Shown: one piece after another, positions 1-8,334 of the stretch | Layout: each line of letters starts with the position of its first letter | Numbering within the stretch: position 1 is the stretch's first letter | Made by a program: the position numbers and the translations under genes | The notes under the pieces: generated by a model | What the model was told of the DNA's origin: nothing | Database searches by the model: none | Seen by the model: the letters and a program-made list of their open reading frames with translations, nothing else | Origin: Gluconacetobacter johannae | GTDB lineage: Bacteria > Pseudomonadota > Alphaproteobacteria > Acetobacterales > Acetobacteraceae | Reading direction: 5' to 3' | DNA: 64,000 bases | Assembly: GCF_025994435.1 (NCBI RefSeq) | Contig: NZ_BAQK01000054.1 | Coordinates: forward strand, 62,001-126,000

Positions 1-1459
1 AGGTCTGGCGAAAGCGCGCATGGTCGCCCCAGATGGTCCGGGCCTGCCCCGGCCACGACCGGGCGATGCACAGGCAGCCCTCGCCTTCGCCCGTGACGAT
101 GCGGCCCTTGTCGTCCAGCAGCACGCACTCCACGCCCGGCAGCGGCAACGTCGCCGAACCGGGCTTCTGCGGCACGGCCGCCGGGACCGGGGCGATCAGG
201 ATGCCGCCCGTTTCGGTCTGCCACCAGGTATCGACGACCGGGCAGCGGCCCCGGCCGACCACATCGTGGAACCACAGCCAGGCGTCGGCGCTGATCGGTT
301 CGCCCACGCTGCCCAGCAGGCGCAGGCTGGACAGGGCATATCGGGCGACGACATCGTCGCCCTCGCGCATCAGGGCGCGGATCGCGGTGGGCGCGGTATA
401 GAATGTCGTGACCTTGTGCGTGTCGATCACCTCCCACCACCGCCCCGGCGCGGGGTGGGACGGCAGCCCCTCGAACAGGACCACGGTACCGCCGTTCGCC
501 AGCGGTCCGTAGACCACGTAGGTGTGGCCGGTGATCCAGCTGATGTCCGCCGTGCACCAGAAGATGTCGCCCGGCTTGTGGTCGAAGACCAGGGCATGGG
601 TGTAGGACGCCCACACCATGTAGCCGCCGGTGGTATGGACCATGCCCTTGGGCTTGCCGGTGCTGCCCGAGGTATACAGGACGAACAGCGGGGCCTCGGC
701 CTCCATGATGGCGGGCGCGCAGTCGGCCGCCGCCGCCGCCAGCAGGGGGGCCAGCGCCAGGTCGCGCCCGGCGCGCATCGGCGTTTCGGCGCCCGTCACG
801 GCCAGGACCAGCACATGCCGCACATCATGCCCCGTGGCGCGCTCCAGGGCCTCGTCCATCGTCGGCTTCAGGGGGATGCGCTTGCCGCCCCGGCGCCCTT
901 CGTCCGCGGTCAGGACGACGACGGCGCCGCTGTTCACCAGCCGGTCCGCCAGCCCTTCGGCCGAGAAGCCGCCGAACAGGACGACGTGAACCGCGCCGAT
1001 CCGCGCGCAGGCCAGCATCGCGACCACGCCTTCGACGACCATCGGCAGATGGATCGCCACCCGGTCGCCGCGCCCCACGCCCAGGTCGCGCAGCACGTTG
1101 GCCATCCGGCAGACCCGTTCATGCAGCGCCCGGTAGGTCAGCCGTTCGACCTGCCCCTCGTCCTGGCCCTGCCAGACCAGCGCGACCTGGTCGCCGCGTT
1201 CGGCCAGATGGCGGTCGAGGCAGGTGACGCTGGCATTGAGCCTGCCGTCCGCGAACCAGCGGATCGCGATGTCGCCCTCGAATGACGAGGACGACGCGAT
1301 GGTGGGAAACGAGGCCCACGCGATGCGTCCGGCCTGTTCCAGCCAGAACCGTTCCGGATGATGCAGCGCATCATCCTTCATCTGGCGCAGGCGGGCGGAA
1401 TCCACGGCGGCCTGCGCCGCGAAGGATGGGGGAGCGGGGAAAATTGATGATTCTGACAC
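1..1459 (-). CDS. acs: Acetyl-CoA synthetase, partial (C-terminus beyond the left edge)
   Basis: Activates acetate to acetyl-CoA through acetyl-AMP; cytoplasmic, and the entry step for the glyoxylate bypass encoded next to it. About 486 of the usual ~650 residues are present. Reading the minus strand gives the Acs N-terminal domain (HPERFWLEQAG), the FADGRLNAS segment, the MLACARIGAVH segment, the AMP-binding loop YTSGSTGKPKG, CTADISWITGH and the core motif DTWWQTETGG. The C-terminal domain with the regulated lysine lies outside the window. The chosen start is GTG at 1459, which begins VSESSIFPAPPSF; an internal ATG at 1381 (MKDDALHH) would shorten the protein by 26 residues. No strong Shine-Dalgarno precedes the GTG, so the start is uncertain. 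A propionyl-CoA synthetase is less likely given the close match to Acs and the neighbours. Confidence 0.93.
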   Translation of the reverse strand, partial: MSESSIFPAPPSFAAQAAVDSARLRQMKDDALHHPERFWLEQAGRIAWASFPTIASSSSFEGDIAIRWFADGRLNASVTCLDRHLAERGDQVALVWQGQDEGQVERLTYRALHERVCRMANVLRDLGVGRGDRVAIHLPMVVEGVVAMLACARIGAVHVVLFGGFSAEGLADRLVNSGAVVVLTADEGRRGGKRIPLKPTMDEALERATGHDVRHVLVLAVTGAETPMRAGRDLALAPLLAAAAADCAPAIMEAEAPLFVLYTSGSTGKPKGMVHTTGGYMVWASYTHALVFDHKPGDIFWCTADISWITGHTYVVYGPLANGGTVVLFEGLPSHPAPGRWWEVIDTHKVTTFYTAPTAIRALMREGDDVVARYALSSLRLLGSVGEPISADAWLWFHDVVGRGRCPVVDTWWQTETGGILIAPVPAAVPQKPGSATLPLPGVECVLLDDKGRIVTGEGEGCLCIARSWPGQARTIWGDHARFRQT

Positions 1460-1582
1460 GGCCTGTTCAATCCGTATGGGTTGATCGGTATGAAATCCGA
1501 TTTCTTGGGCGTCTTTTCCACTGGCGAATATAACGGCTTCGTCCCCGTGACACGAGCCTTATTCCCATGCCGGCTTTGGGGA

Positions 1583-3025
1583 TCAGCTATCCCCCGAACC
1601 GGACGACGGCACCGGGGTGAAGGTGAACGGAAGCGAATCCCGGCGATTGATGTCCGGCGCCAGGCGGTGATGCAAAGGGGGGAACGCACGCGACCGGCAT
1701 TCGGTCCATTCGCACAAATGACAGGAAATTCCAACAGGTATGGCCGGGGCCTGAAGATTCAGCCGATCGGAATAGACGATCTCGCCGGCCCGGGTGATGT
1801 CGCATCCCATGGCGATGGCATGCACCGGGCGGATATCGTTCCATCCGGTTGAAATGCCCGTGACCGTGCGCGAGAAGCACAGGAACGTCCGGCCGTCGGT
1901 GAACTGCGCCACCTGCGCCTGGGTGACGCCGGGCGTGGAAAAGCAGGTATTGGCGTTCCATTGCGGGCAGGAATTTCCCTGGCGCGGCACCGGAAAACCG
2001 CAGGCGGAAAAACTCTTGGTGATGTTGCCCGCCGGATCGGTCCGCACGAAGAAAAACGGCACGCCGCGTTCGCCGGGCTTCTGCAGGGTCGACAGCCGTT
2101 GCGCCGCCTGCTGGTACGACACTCCGAAGCGGGCGGACAGGATATCGAGGTCGTAGCGCAACGCGGTCGCGGCCGACAGGAAGGCCGAATACGGCATCAG
2201 CAGCGCGGCGGCGGCATAGTTCACCAGGCCGATGCGGATAAACAGGCGTGCCTCCTCGCTGCTGGGCGCGATGTCGTGCAGCAGGCGCTCCACGCTGTCG
2301 CGGCCCTCGATCAGCATCAGCTGGAACGCAAGCTGGAATCCACGGCTTTCCCGCGGCAGCAGGTCGGACAGCAGCAGCAGGCGGCTGTCGGGATCGTAGC
2401 GCCGGAACGCCCCGTCCAGGGCCGCGATCCGCACCACGATTCCATGATGCCGGCGCAGCCGGGTCGCGATCATATGGTTGCTTTCCGACGGCGGCAGCGC
2501 ATCGGCGTCGGGCAGGCGCGCGCCATGCGCCATGTCCGTACGCACCCGTTCGGCGGCCTCCTCCAGCTCGGAAAAGTAGTTCAGGCGCTCGTCATAGACC
2601 AGACGCGCCTCCTCCTGCGGCAGGATCACGCGCGTGCCGGTGGGCAGCATCAGGCGCGTCGCGTCGTGATGGGCCGCCCGGAACGCCTGATGCAGCGTCA
2701 GGACCGCCCGCGCGGCGTCGGGCTGCGCCGCCAGGACGGCGATTTCCTGCGCCGGCACCCCATGCGCGCCCAGCAGCGGGTCGCACAGGGCCTCGTGCAA
2801 CAGGCCTTCCAGCCGATGTTCGTCAACGCCCGACAGGGTTTCGATCGATACGTCCAGCGCCCGCGTCAGCTTTATCAGCAGCGACGCCGTCACGCTGCGC
2901 TGGTCATGCTCGATCAGGTTGAGATAACTGGACGATATGCCAAGCCGCGTGGCCAGTCCCTGCTGGGACAGCGACCGTTCGGTCCGCAGCCGCCGGATGA
3001 TGCGGCCGATGCGCGTAGGGGCCAT
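1583..3025 (-). CDS. RamB/ScfR-type XRE-family regulator of acetate/short-chain acyl metabolism
   Basis: 480-residue DNA-binding regulator. Residues ~5-65 form an XRE helix-turn-helix (IGRIIRRLRTERSLSQQGLA, then GISSSYLNLIEHDQRSVT). The middle matches the IrrE-like domain of the short-chain fatty acid regulator family (RGFQLAFQLMLIEGRD) but lacks an HExxH metallopeptidase motif. The C-terminal ~150 residues are cysteine-rich (ACGFP, CHLCEWTEC), as in RamB. RamB of Corynebacterium controls aceA, aceB and acetate activation; the placement between acs and aceA suggests the same role here, which is inference. The start at 3025 is supported by GAGG upstream of the ATG. It is divergent from aceA, and the 144-bp gap holds inverted repeats that could be its operator. 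Confidence 0.85.
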   Translation of the reverse strand: MAPTRIGRIIRRLRTERSLSQQGLATRLGISSSYLNLIEHDQRSVTASLLIKLTRALDVSIETLSGVDEHRLEGLLHEALCDPLLGAHGVPAQEIAVLAAQPDAARAVLTLHQAFRAAHHDATRLMLPTGTRVILPQEEARLVYDERLNYFSELEEAAERVRTDMAHGARLPDADALPPSESNHMIATRLRRHHGIVVRIAALDGAFRRYDPDSRLLLLSDLLPRESRGFQLAFQLMLIEGRDSVERLLHDIAPSSEEARLFIRIGLVNYAAAALLMPYSAFLSAATALRYDLDILSARFGVSYQQAAQRLSTLQKPGERGVPFFFVRTDPAGNITKSFSACGFPVPRQGNSCPQWNANTCFSTPGVTQAQVAQFTDGRTFLCFSRTVTGISTGWNDIRPVHAIAMGCDITRAGEIVYSDRLNLQAPAIPVGISCHLCEWTECRSRAFPPLHHRLAPDINRRDSLPFTFTPVPSSGSGDS

Positions 3026-3036
3026 GATTTTTCCTC

Positions 3037-3076
3037 GTTTTACAAATACACAAAACGACTTGTAAAACCATTTACA
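3037..3076. promoter_or_regulatory. Candidate operator: nested TTTACA/TGTAAA inverted repeats
   Basis: GTTTTACAA (3037-3045) is repeated in inverted orientation as TTGTAAAAC (3060-3068), a perfect 9-bp arm with a 14-bp spacer. A third half-site at 3071-3076 makes TGTAAA-ACCA-TTTACA (3061-3076) a compact palindrome. The site lies 12-51 bp upstream of the RamB-like start and 94-133 bp upstream of aceA, so it could serve both. That the neighbouring regulator binds here is inference. Confidence 0.5.
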
Positions 3077-3169
3077 GCATTCATCTTCGCCTATCCTCTT
3101 TTATATGGCGCATATTAGCGCATCCCCCTTAACTGATGAAACAAGACGATCGAAGAAGGGGGTCCGTCA

Positions 3170-4477
3170 ATGTCCATCGAATCCATCGAAACCTTCATGA
3201 ACGATCCGGAACGCTTCGCCGGCATCCAGCGCGACCATGACGCGCGCGACGTGGCGCGGTTGTCCGGCTCGTTCCGCATCCGCCATACCCTGGCCGAAAT
3301 GGGGGCCGCGCGCCTGTGGCACCTGCTGAAGACCGAGCCCTACATCAACGCGCTGGGCGCGCTGACCGGCAACCAGGCGATGCAGCAGGTCAAGGCCGGG
3401 CTGAAGGCCATCTACCTGTCCGGCTGGCAGGTCGCGGCCGACGCCAACCTGGCGGGCGAGATGTATCCCGACCAGTCGCTGTATCCGGTCAATTCGGTGC
3501 CCAACGTCGTGCGCCGCATCAACAATGCGCTGCGCCGCTGTGACGAGATCGCGACCCAGGAAGGCGATCGCGGCCAGTACTGGATGGCCCCGATCGTGGC
3601 GGACGCCGAGGCCGGGTTCGGCGGCCCGCTGAACGTCTTCGAACTGATGCGCGCGATGATCGCGGCGGGCGCCGCCGGCGTGCATTTCGAGGACCAACTG
3701 GCGTCGGAGAAGAAATGCGGCCATCTGGGCGGCAAGGTGCTGATCCCGATCAGCCAGCATATCCGCTCGCTGAACGCGGCGCGCCTGGCGGCGGATGTCG
3801 AAGGCGTGCCCACCGTGCTGATCTGCCGCACCGACAGCCACGCGGCGCAGTTGCTGACGTCGGACATCGACGAACGCGACCGGCCGTTCCTGACCGGCGA
3901 GCGCACCCGCGAAGGCTTCTTCCGCATCCGCGAGGGCCTGGGCGTGGACTACGCCATCGCCCGCTCGCTGGCCTACGCCCCCTATGCCGACCTGCTGTGG
4001 TGGGAGACGTCGGAGCCCAACCTGAAGGAGGCCGAGCAGTTCGCCGAAGCCATCCACAAGCAGTATCCGGGCAAGATGCTGGCCTATAACTGCTCGCCCT
4101 CCTTCAATTGGAAGAAGAAGCTGTCGCCGCGCGAAATCGCCGAATTCCAGCGCACCATCGGCGCGATGGGCTACCGGTTCCAGTTCGTGACGCTGGCCGG
4201 CTTCCACAGCCTGAACTATTCGATGTTCAAGCTGGCGCACGGCTACGCGGAACGCGGCATGGCGGCCTATTCCGAACTGCAGGAAGCCGAGTTCGGGGCC
4301 GAGGTCGACGGCTACACCGCCACGCGCCACCAGCGCGAGGTCGGCACGGGCTGGTTCGACGCCGTCGCGACCGTGGCGGGGGGTGGGCATACCTCCACCG
4401 CCGCCATGGCGGGCTCGACGGAAACCGACCAGTTCCACGCCGATGTGTCGTTCGACAAGAACACCGCACCCGCCTGA
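3170..4477 (+). CDS. aceA: Isocitrate lyase
   Basis: Cleaves isocitrate to glyoxylate and succinate, the first committed step of the glyoxylate bypass. The 435-residue length is normal for the bacterial enzyme. Visible landmarks are the substrate-loop motif KKCGH (in ASEKKCGHLGGKVLIP), the N-terminal GNQAMQQVKAGLKAIYLSGW segment, WMAPIVADAEAGFGG and the CRTDSHAAQLL segment. The start is supported by a GAAGAAGGGGG purine-rich ribosome site about 10 nt upstream. malate synthase G follows 54 bp downstream on the same strand, so the two are probably one operon. Confidence 0.97.
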   Translation: MSIESIETFMNDPERFAGIQRDHDARDVARLSGSFRIRHTLAEMGAARLWHLLKTEPYINALGALTGNQAMQQVKAGLKAIYLSGWQVAADANLAGEMYPDQSLYPVNSVPNVVRRINNALRRCDEIATQEGDRGQYWMAPIVADAEAGFGGPLNVFELMRAMIAAGAAGVHFEDQLASEKKCGHLGGKVLIPISQHIRSLNAARLAADVEGVPTVLICRTDSHAAQLLTSDIDERDRPFLTGERTREGFFRIREGLGVDYAIARSLAYAPYADLLWWETSEPNLKEAEQFAEAIHKQYPGKMLAYNCSPSFNWKKKLSPREIAEFQRTIGAMGYRFQFVTLAGFHSLNYSMFKLAHGYAERGMAAYSELQEAEFGAEVDGYTATRHQREVGTGWFDAVATVAGGGHTSTAAMAGSTETDQFHADVSFDKNTAPA

Positions 4478-4531
4478 TCTTTTCACGTTCGGAAAATCAC
4501 TGTCCAGACTAACGTTTTTGGGGGAAACATC

Positions 4532-6745
4532 ATGTCCCGTCGCACGATCGGCCAACTGCGTATCGACCACGCCCTTGACGATTTCGTCACGCAGGAGGTC
4601 CTGCCCGGCACGGGTGTCGACGCCACCCGTTTCTGGACCGGATTTTCCGAAATCGTCGCCACCTTCACGCCGAAGATCCTGAACGCACTGGCGCGGCGAC
4701 GCCTGATGCAGCAGGCCGTGGACCAGATCCTGACATCGCCCGGGCATGACCCGGGCGACATCGGGGCGCAGATCAAGACCTTGCACGATGTCGGATATAT
4801 CGCGAAGGAACCGAAGGCTTTCTCGATCACGACCACGCATGTCGATGACGAGATCGCACGGATCGCCGGCCCGCAGCTTGTGGTGCCGGTCACCAACGCC
4901 CGCTACGCCCTGAATGCCGCCAACGCACGGTGGGGCAGCCTGTATGACGCGCTGTACGGCACGGACGCCGAACCGTACACCGGCGGCTGCATTCCCGGCG
5001 CCGCCTTCGACACCGCACGCGGAGACCTGGTGATCCGTCGCGTCAGGCTGCTGCTGGACGAGATCATGCCCCTGGCGCGCGGCAACCACGCGGACGTGAC
5101 GCGCTATCACGTCACGGACGGCGGGCTGGTCGCCGATTTCGGGGACGGCTCCGCCCCCGCCGGGTTGCGCGTACCGGCGCAATTCGCCGGGTTCTCGGGT
5201 CCCGCCCACGCGCCGCGCGTCGTCCTGCTCCGCAATAACGGGCTGCATATCGAACTGTGCTTCGACCGCTCCTCGGCGATCGGCAGCCGCGACCGCGCCG
5301 GCGTGTCGGACGTCATCGCCGAATCCGCGCTCAGCACCATCATGGATTGCGAGGACAGCGTCGCGGCCGTGGATGTCGAGGACAAGATCCTGGTCTATCG
5401 CAACTGGCTGGGCCTGATGCAGGGCACGCTCACGGCCTCGTTCCGCAAGGGCGGCCGCCTGCTGGAACGGCGCCTGGCCCCCGATCGCCATTATACCGCG
5501 CCCGATGGCACGACACTGGCGCTGCCCGGACGCAGCCTGATGCTGATCCGCAACGTGGGCCATCACATGTTCACCGACGCGGTCCTGGACCAGGCCGACC
5601 ATCCGGTGCCCGAAGGCGTACTGGACGCGGCGATCACCGCGGCCATCGGCCTGCATGATCTGCGCGGCGGGTCGCGGACGACCAACAGCCGGGCGGGGTC
5701 GATCTATATCGTCAAGCCGAAGATGCATGGGCCGGAGGAAGTCGCCCTGTCGAACGCCCTGTTCGCACGGGTCGAACGCCTGCTGGACCTGGCGCCGAAC
5801 ACCATCAAGATGGGCATCATGGACGAGGAACGGCGCACCAGCGCCAACCTGGCCGCCTGCATCCATGCCGCCCGCGAACGGGTGGTCTTCATCAATACCG
5901 GCTTCCTGGACCGGACCGGCGACGAAATCCATTACTGCATGCAGGCCGGCCCCGTCGTGCGTAAGGCCGACATGCGTGCCGAACCCTGGATGGCGGCCTA
6001 CGAGCAGCGCAACGTGGCCATCGGCCTGGCCTGCGGCCTGAAGGGAAAGGCCCAGATCGGCAAGGGCATGTGGGCGATGCCCGACCGCATGGCCGACATG
6101 ATGGCGCAGAAATCGGCGCATCCCCGCGCCGGCGCCAACACGGCATGGGTGCCCTCGCCCACGGCGGCGACGCTGCACGCGCTGCATTATCATTTCACCG
6201 ATGTCGCCGCGGTCCAGGCGCGTCTGCAAACCGTGCCGCCGGCGCCGATCGAACCGTTGCTGACCCTGCCGCTGGCCCGGACGCCCGACTGGTCGGCCGC
6301 CGAAATCCGCGAGGAACTGGACAACAACATACAAGGCATCCTGGGCTATGTCGTGCGCTGGGTGGACATGGGCATCGGCTGCTCCAAGGTGCCGGACCTG
6401 CATGATGTCGGGCTGATGGAAGATCGGGCGACCCTGCGTATTTCCTCGCAGCATGTGGCGAACTGGCTGCGTCACGCCGTCGTCTCGGAGGACGATGTGC
6501 GGGCGTCGATGGCGCGCATGTCCAGCATCGTCGACGACCAGAACCGGGACGAGGCCGGCTATCGCCCCCTGTCGCGCAACATGACCGGGCCGGCCTTCCG
6601 CGCCGCCTCCGACCTGGTGTTCAAGGGCGCCGTGCAACCCAACGGCTATACCGAGGCCACGCTGCACCGCTGGCGGCGGGCGGCAAAGGATGCCGCCCCA
6701 CACACCCGGCAGACGACGCCCGAACTGGACCGGGCGTCGCTGTAG
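4532..6745 (+). CDS. glcB: Malate synthase G
   Basis: Condenses glyoxylate with acetyl-CoA to malate, completing the bypass. At 737 residues it is the large monomeric G isoform, not the ~530-residue A isoform. Visible are the central IMDCEDSVAAVDVEDKI segment with acidic metal ligands, the RNVGHHMFTDAV region, YIVKPKMHGPEEV, GIMDEERRTSANLAACI and the C-terminal GCSKVPDLHDVGLMEDRATL, all characteristic of the family. The ATG is preceded by a GGGGG-AAA ribosome site. Use of the G isoform here rather than aceB matches other proteobacteria that carry glcB beside aceA. Confidence 0.96.
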   Translation: MSRRTIGQLRIDHALDDFVTQEVLPGTGVDATRFWTGFSEIVATFTPKILNALARRRLMQQAVDQILTSPGHDPGDIGAQIKTLHDVGYIAKEPKAFSITTTHVDDEIARIAGPQLVVPVTNARYALNAANARWGSLYDALYGTDAEPYTGGCIPGAAFDTARGDLVIRRVRLLLDEIMPLARGNHADVTRYHVTDGGLVADFGDGSAPAGLRVPAQFAGFSGPAHAPRVVLLRNNGLHIELCFDRSSAIGSRDRAGVSDVIAESALSTIMDCEDSVAAVDVEDKILVYRNWLGLMQGTLTASFRKGGRLLERRLAPDRHYTAPDGTTLALPGRSLMLIRNVGHHMFTDAVLDQADHPVPEGVLDAAITAAIGLHDLRGGSRTTNSRAGSIYIVKPKMHGPEEVALSNALFARVERLLDLAPNTIKMGIMDEERRTSANLAACIHAARERVVFINTGFLDRTGDEIHYCMQAGPVVRKADMRAEPWMAAYEQRNVAIGLACGLKGKAQIGKGMWAMPDRMADMMAQKSAHPRAGANTAWVPSPTAATLHALHYHFTDVAAVQARLQTVPPAPIEPLLTLPLARTPDWSAAEIREELDNNIQGILGYVVRWVDMGIGCSKVPDLHDVGLMEDRATLRISSQHVANWLRHAVVSEDDVRASMARMSSIVDDQNRDEAGYRPLSRNMTGPAFRAASDLVFKGAVQPNGYTEATLHRWRRAAKDAAPHTRQTTPELDRASL

Positions 6746-6764
6746 GGGGCCGACAGGGGGCGCT

Positions 6765-6798
6765 GCCCCTATGGCGCCGGGTCGGGCGCCATAGGGGC
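6765..6798. terminator. 14-bp stem hairpin between convergent glcB and efflux operon
   Basis: GCCCCTATGGCGCC (6765-6778) and its exact reverse complement (6785-6798) enclose a 6-nt loop. It begins 20 bp after the glcB stop and covers the last codons of the convergent outer-membrane factor gene. No T-tract follows on either strand, so it may act as a bidirectional transcription barrier or RNA 3' stabiliser rather than a classical intrinsic terminator. Confidence 0.5.
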
Positions 6799-8334
6799 GG
6801 CCGACGCCGACCCCAGAGCGCCGGTCGCGAAGGCCAGGGCCGCCGCCGCGGTCAACGCCGCGGCATGAGAATCGGCACGGTCCTGCCGCGCGGTTTCCAG
6901 CCCGGTGGTGGCCATCGCCACATCCTGCATGGTGCCCAGACCGTGGCGATAGACATCCAGGGCGGCGTCATGCGTCACGGTCGCCGCCCGCAGCAGGGCC
7001 TCGGCTGCACGGAAGGCGGCCAGGCCGGTGCGCAACGCATTATAGCTGCCGACGACCTCCTGCGCCGCGTTCTGCCGCATCTGCTCCAGGTCCGCCGCCG
7101 CCGAATCCGCTTGCGCGCGGGCCGAGGCCAGTTGGCTGCGCCGCATCCCGCCATCGTAAAGCGGGACCGAAAGCCCCATCATCACCCCAGCCATGGGTTG
7201 GGACATCGTGTAATCGGGCACCGACGGCGACAGCCCCTGGGCGGCCAGCGCGTTCGCGGCGTTGCCGTGCAGGCGGGCGGAAAACCAGCCGATATTGCCT
7301 GCCACATTGCCGGTCATGAAGATCCTGGGCCGGAAATCGGCCTGGGCGGAACGCACCCGGGCCTGGCTGGCCCGCACCGACGCCAGCGACGCCTGGACGT
7401 CCGGCCGCATCACCACCGCCTTCTGCACCAGCCGGTCCAGGTTCTGGTCCACACCCGATGGCAGCGGACGATCCGCCGCATCGCGCACCGCGATCATCGT
7501 GTCATACGGCAGCCCGGCCGCGTGCAGCAGGTCGGTATAGGCGGTGCTTTCCTGCCCCTGCGCCCCGACCAGGGCGAAACGGGCCTGGGCCGTCGCCTGG
7601 ACCGCCTGCGCGACCTCGATCGACGTCGCGATGCCCTGACCCTGCCGCGCCCGCGCCGCCGTCTCGACGATCGTGGCATCCGCCACGGCCTGCCCGGCGG
7701 CGCGCGTCCTCTCGCGCGCGGCGCTGAGCTGGAAATAGGTGCGGCAGACATCGAACATCAGGCGCTGATGTTCCCCGGTAAAGCCGGCATCCGAGGCGAA
7801 GGCAAGTTGCCGCGCCACCTCCATCTCGGCATCGCGCTTGCCGAAATCGAACAGCAGCCAGTTCACCGTCAGCATCGGGATGATTTCGGCGGTCTGCAGC
7901 GTGAACCATCCCTGGCCCGCCGTCAGATAGGCCGGCAGCGGCACCGCCGCCGTCTGGTACCCCGCCATGACCGACAGCGCGAGGTGCGGCAGATACAGCG
8001 CACGCGCCAGCCCGATCCCTTGCGCGGCGTTCCGCGCCCGGTTCCATGCGCCGCGCGTGCGCGGGCTCGTCGCTTCGGCCAGGTCGATCAGCTCGGTCAG
8101 GTCATACACATGGCCCGCGACCAGGCGATTTCCCTCGCCCGGTGCGGCGCGTGCCGTTGCCATCCGCACCATGTCCCCCGTGTCCCGCCTCGCCAGGCCG
8201 GCCAAGGGCGGCGCCGGCGCGGGGGGCTGCCAGGCCGGAGCGTCGGGCGCCGGCCTGGCGCAGCCGCCGGCAAGCAGGCCGACCGCCAGCATGGACGCCA
8301 GCGCCGACGCAGGCGAAGGGACGCCGCGCCTCAT
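6769..8334 (-). CDS. Outer-membrane efflux lipoprotein, TolC/NodT (OMF) family
   Basis: 521-residue outer-membrane channel of a tripartite efflux pump. The N-terminus is a lipoprotein signal: a hydrophobic stretch ending LLAGGC at about residue 25, then CARPAPDAP. Two OMF repeats follow, with long helical coiled stretches (for example ARARQGQGIATSIEVAQAVQ and ASARAQADSAAADLEQMRQN) typical of the TolC alpha-barrel. Its ATG overlaps the stop of the upstream FUSC gene (ATGA, 8331-8334), so the two are translationally coupled. It is the last gene of the operon and corresponds in position to E. coli mdtP. Confidence 0.9.
   Translation of the reverse strand: MRRGVPSPASALASMLAVGLLAGGCARPAPDAPAWQPPAPAPPLAGLARRDTGDMVRMATARAAPGEGNRLVAGHVYDLTELIDLAEATSPRTRGAWNRARNAAQGIGLARALYLPHLALSVMAGYQTAAVPLPAYLTAGQGWFTLQTAEIIPMLTVNWLLFDFGKRDAEMEVARQLAFASDAGFTGEHQRLMFDVCRTYFQLSAARERTRAAGQAVADATIVETAARARQGQGIATSIEVAQAVQATAQARFALVGAQGQESTAYTDLLHAAGLPYDTMIAVRDAADRPLPSGVDQNLDRLVQKAVVMRPDVQASLASVRASQARVRSAQADFRPRIFMTGNVAGNIGWFSARLHGNAANALAAQGLSPSVPDYTMSQPMAGVMMGLSVPLYDGGMRRSQLASARAQADSAAADLEQMRQNAAQEVVGSYNALRTGLAAFRAAEALLRAATVTHDAALDVYRHGLGTMQDVAMATTGLETARQDRADSHAAALTAAAALAFATGALGSASAAPMAPDPAP

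Noticed and set aside
3167..6703. 1178-codon open frame on the minus strand opposite aceA and glcB
   Set aside because: It is a mirror of two well-supported enzymes in high-GC DNA; its product is low-complexity Arg/Gly/Ala/His-rich and matches no domain.
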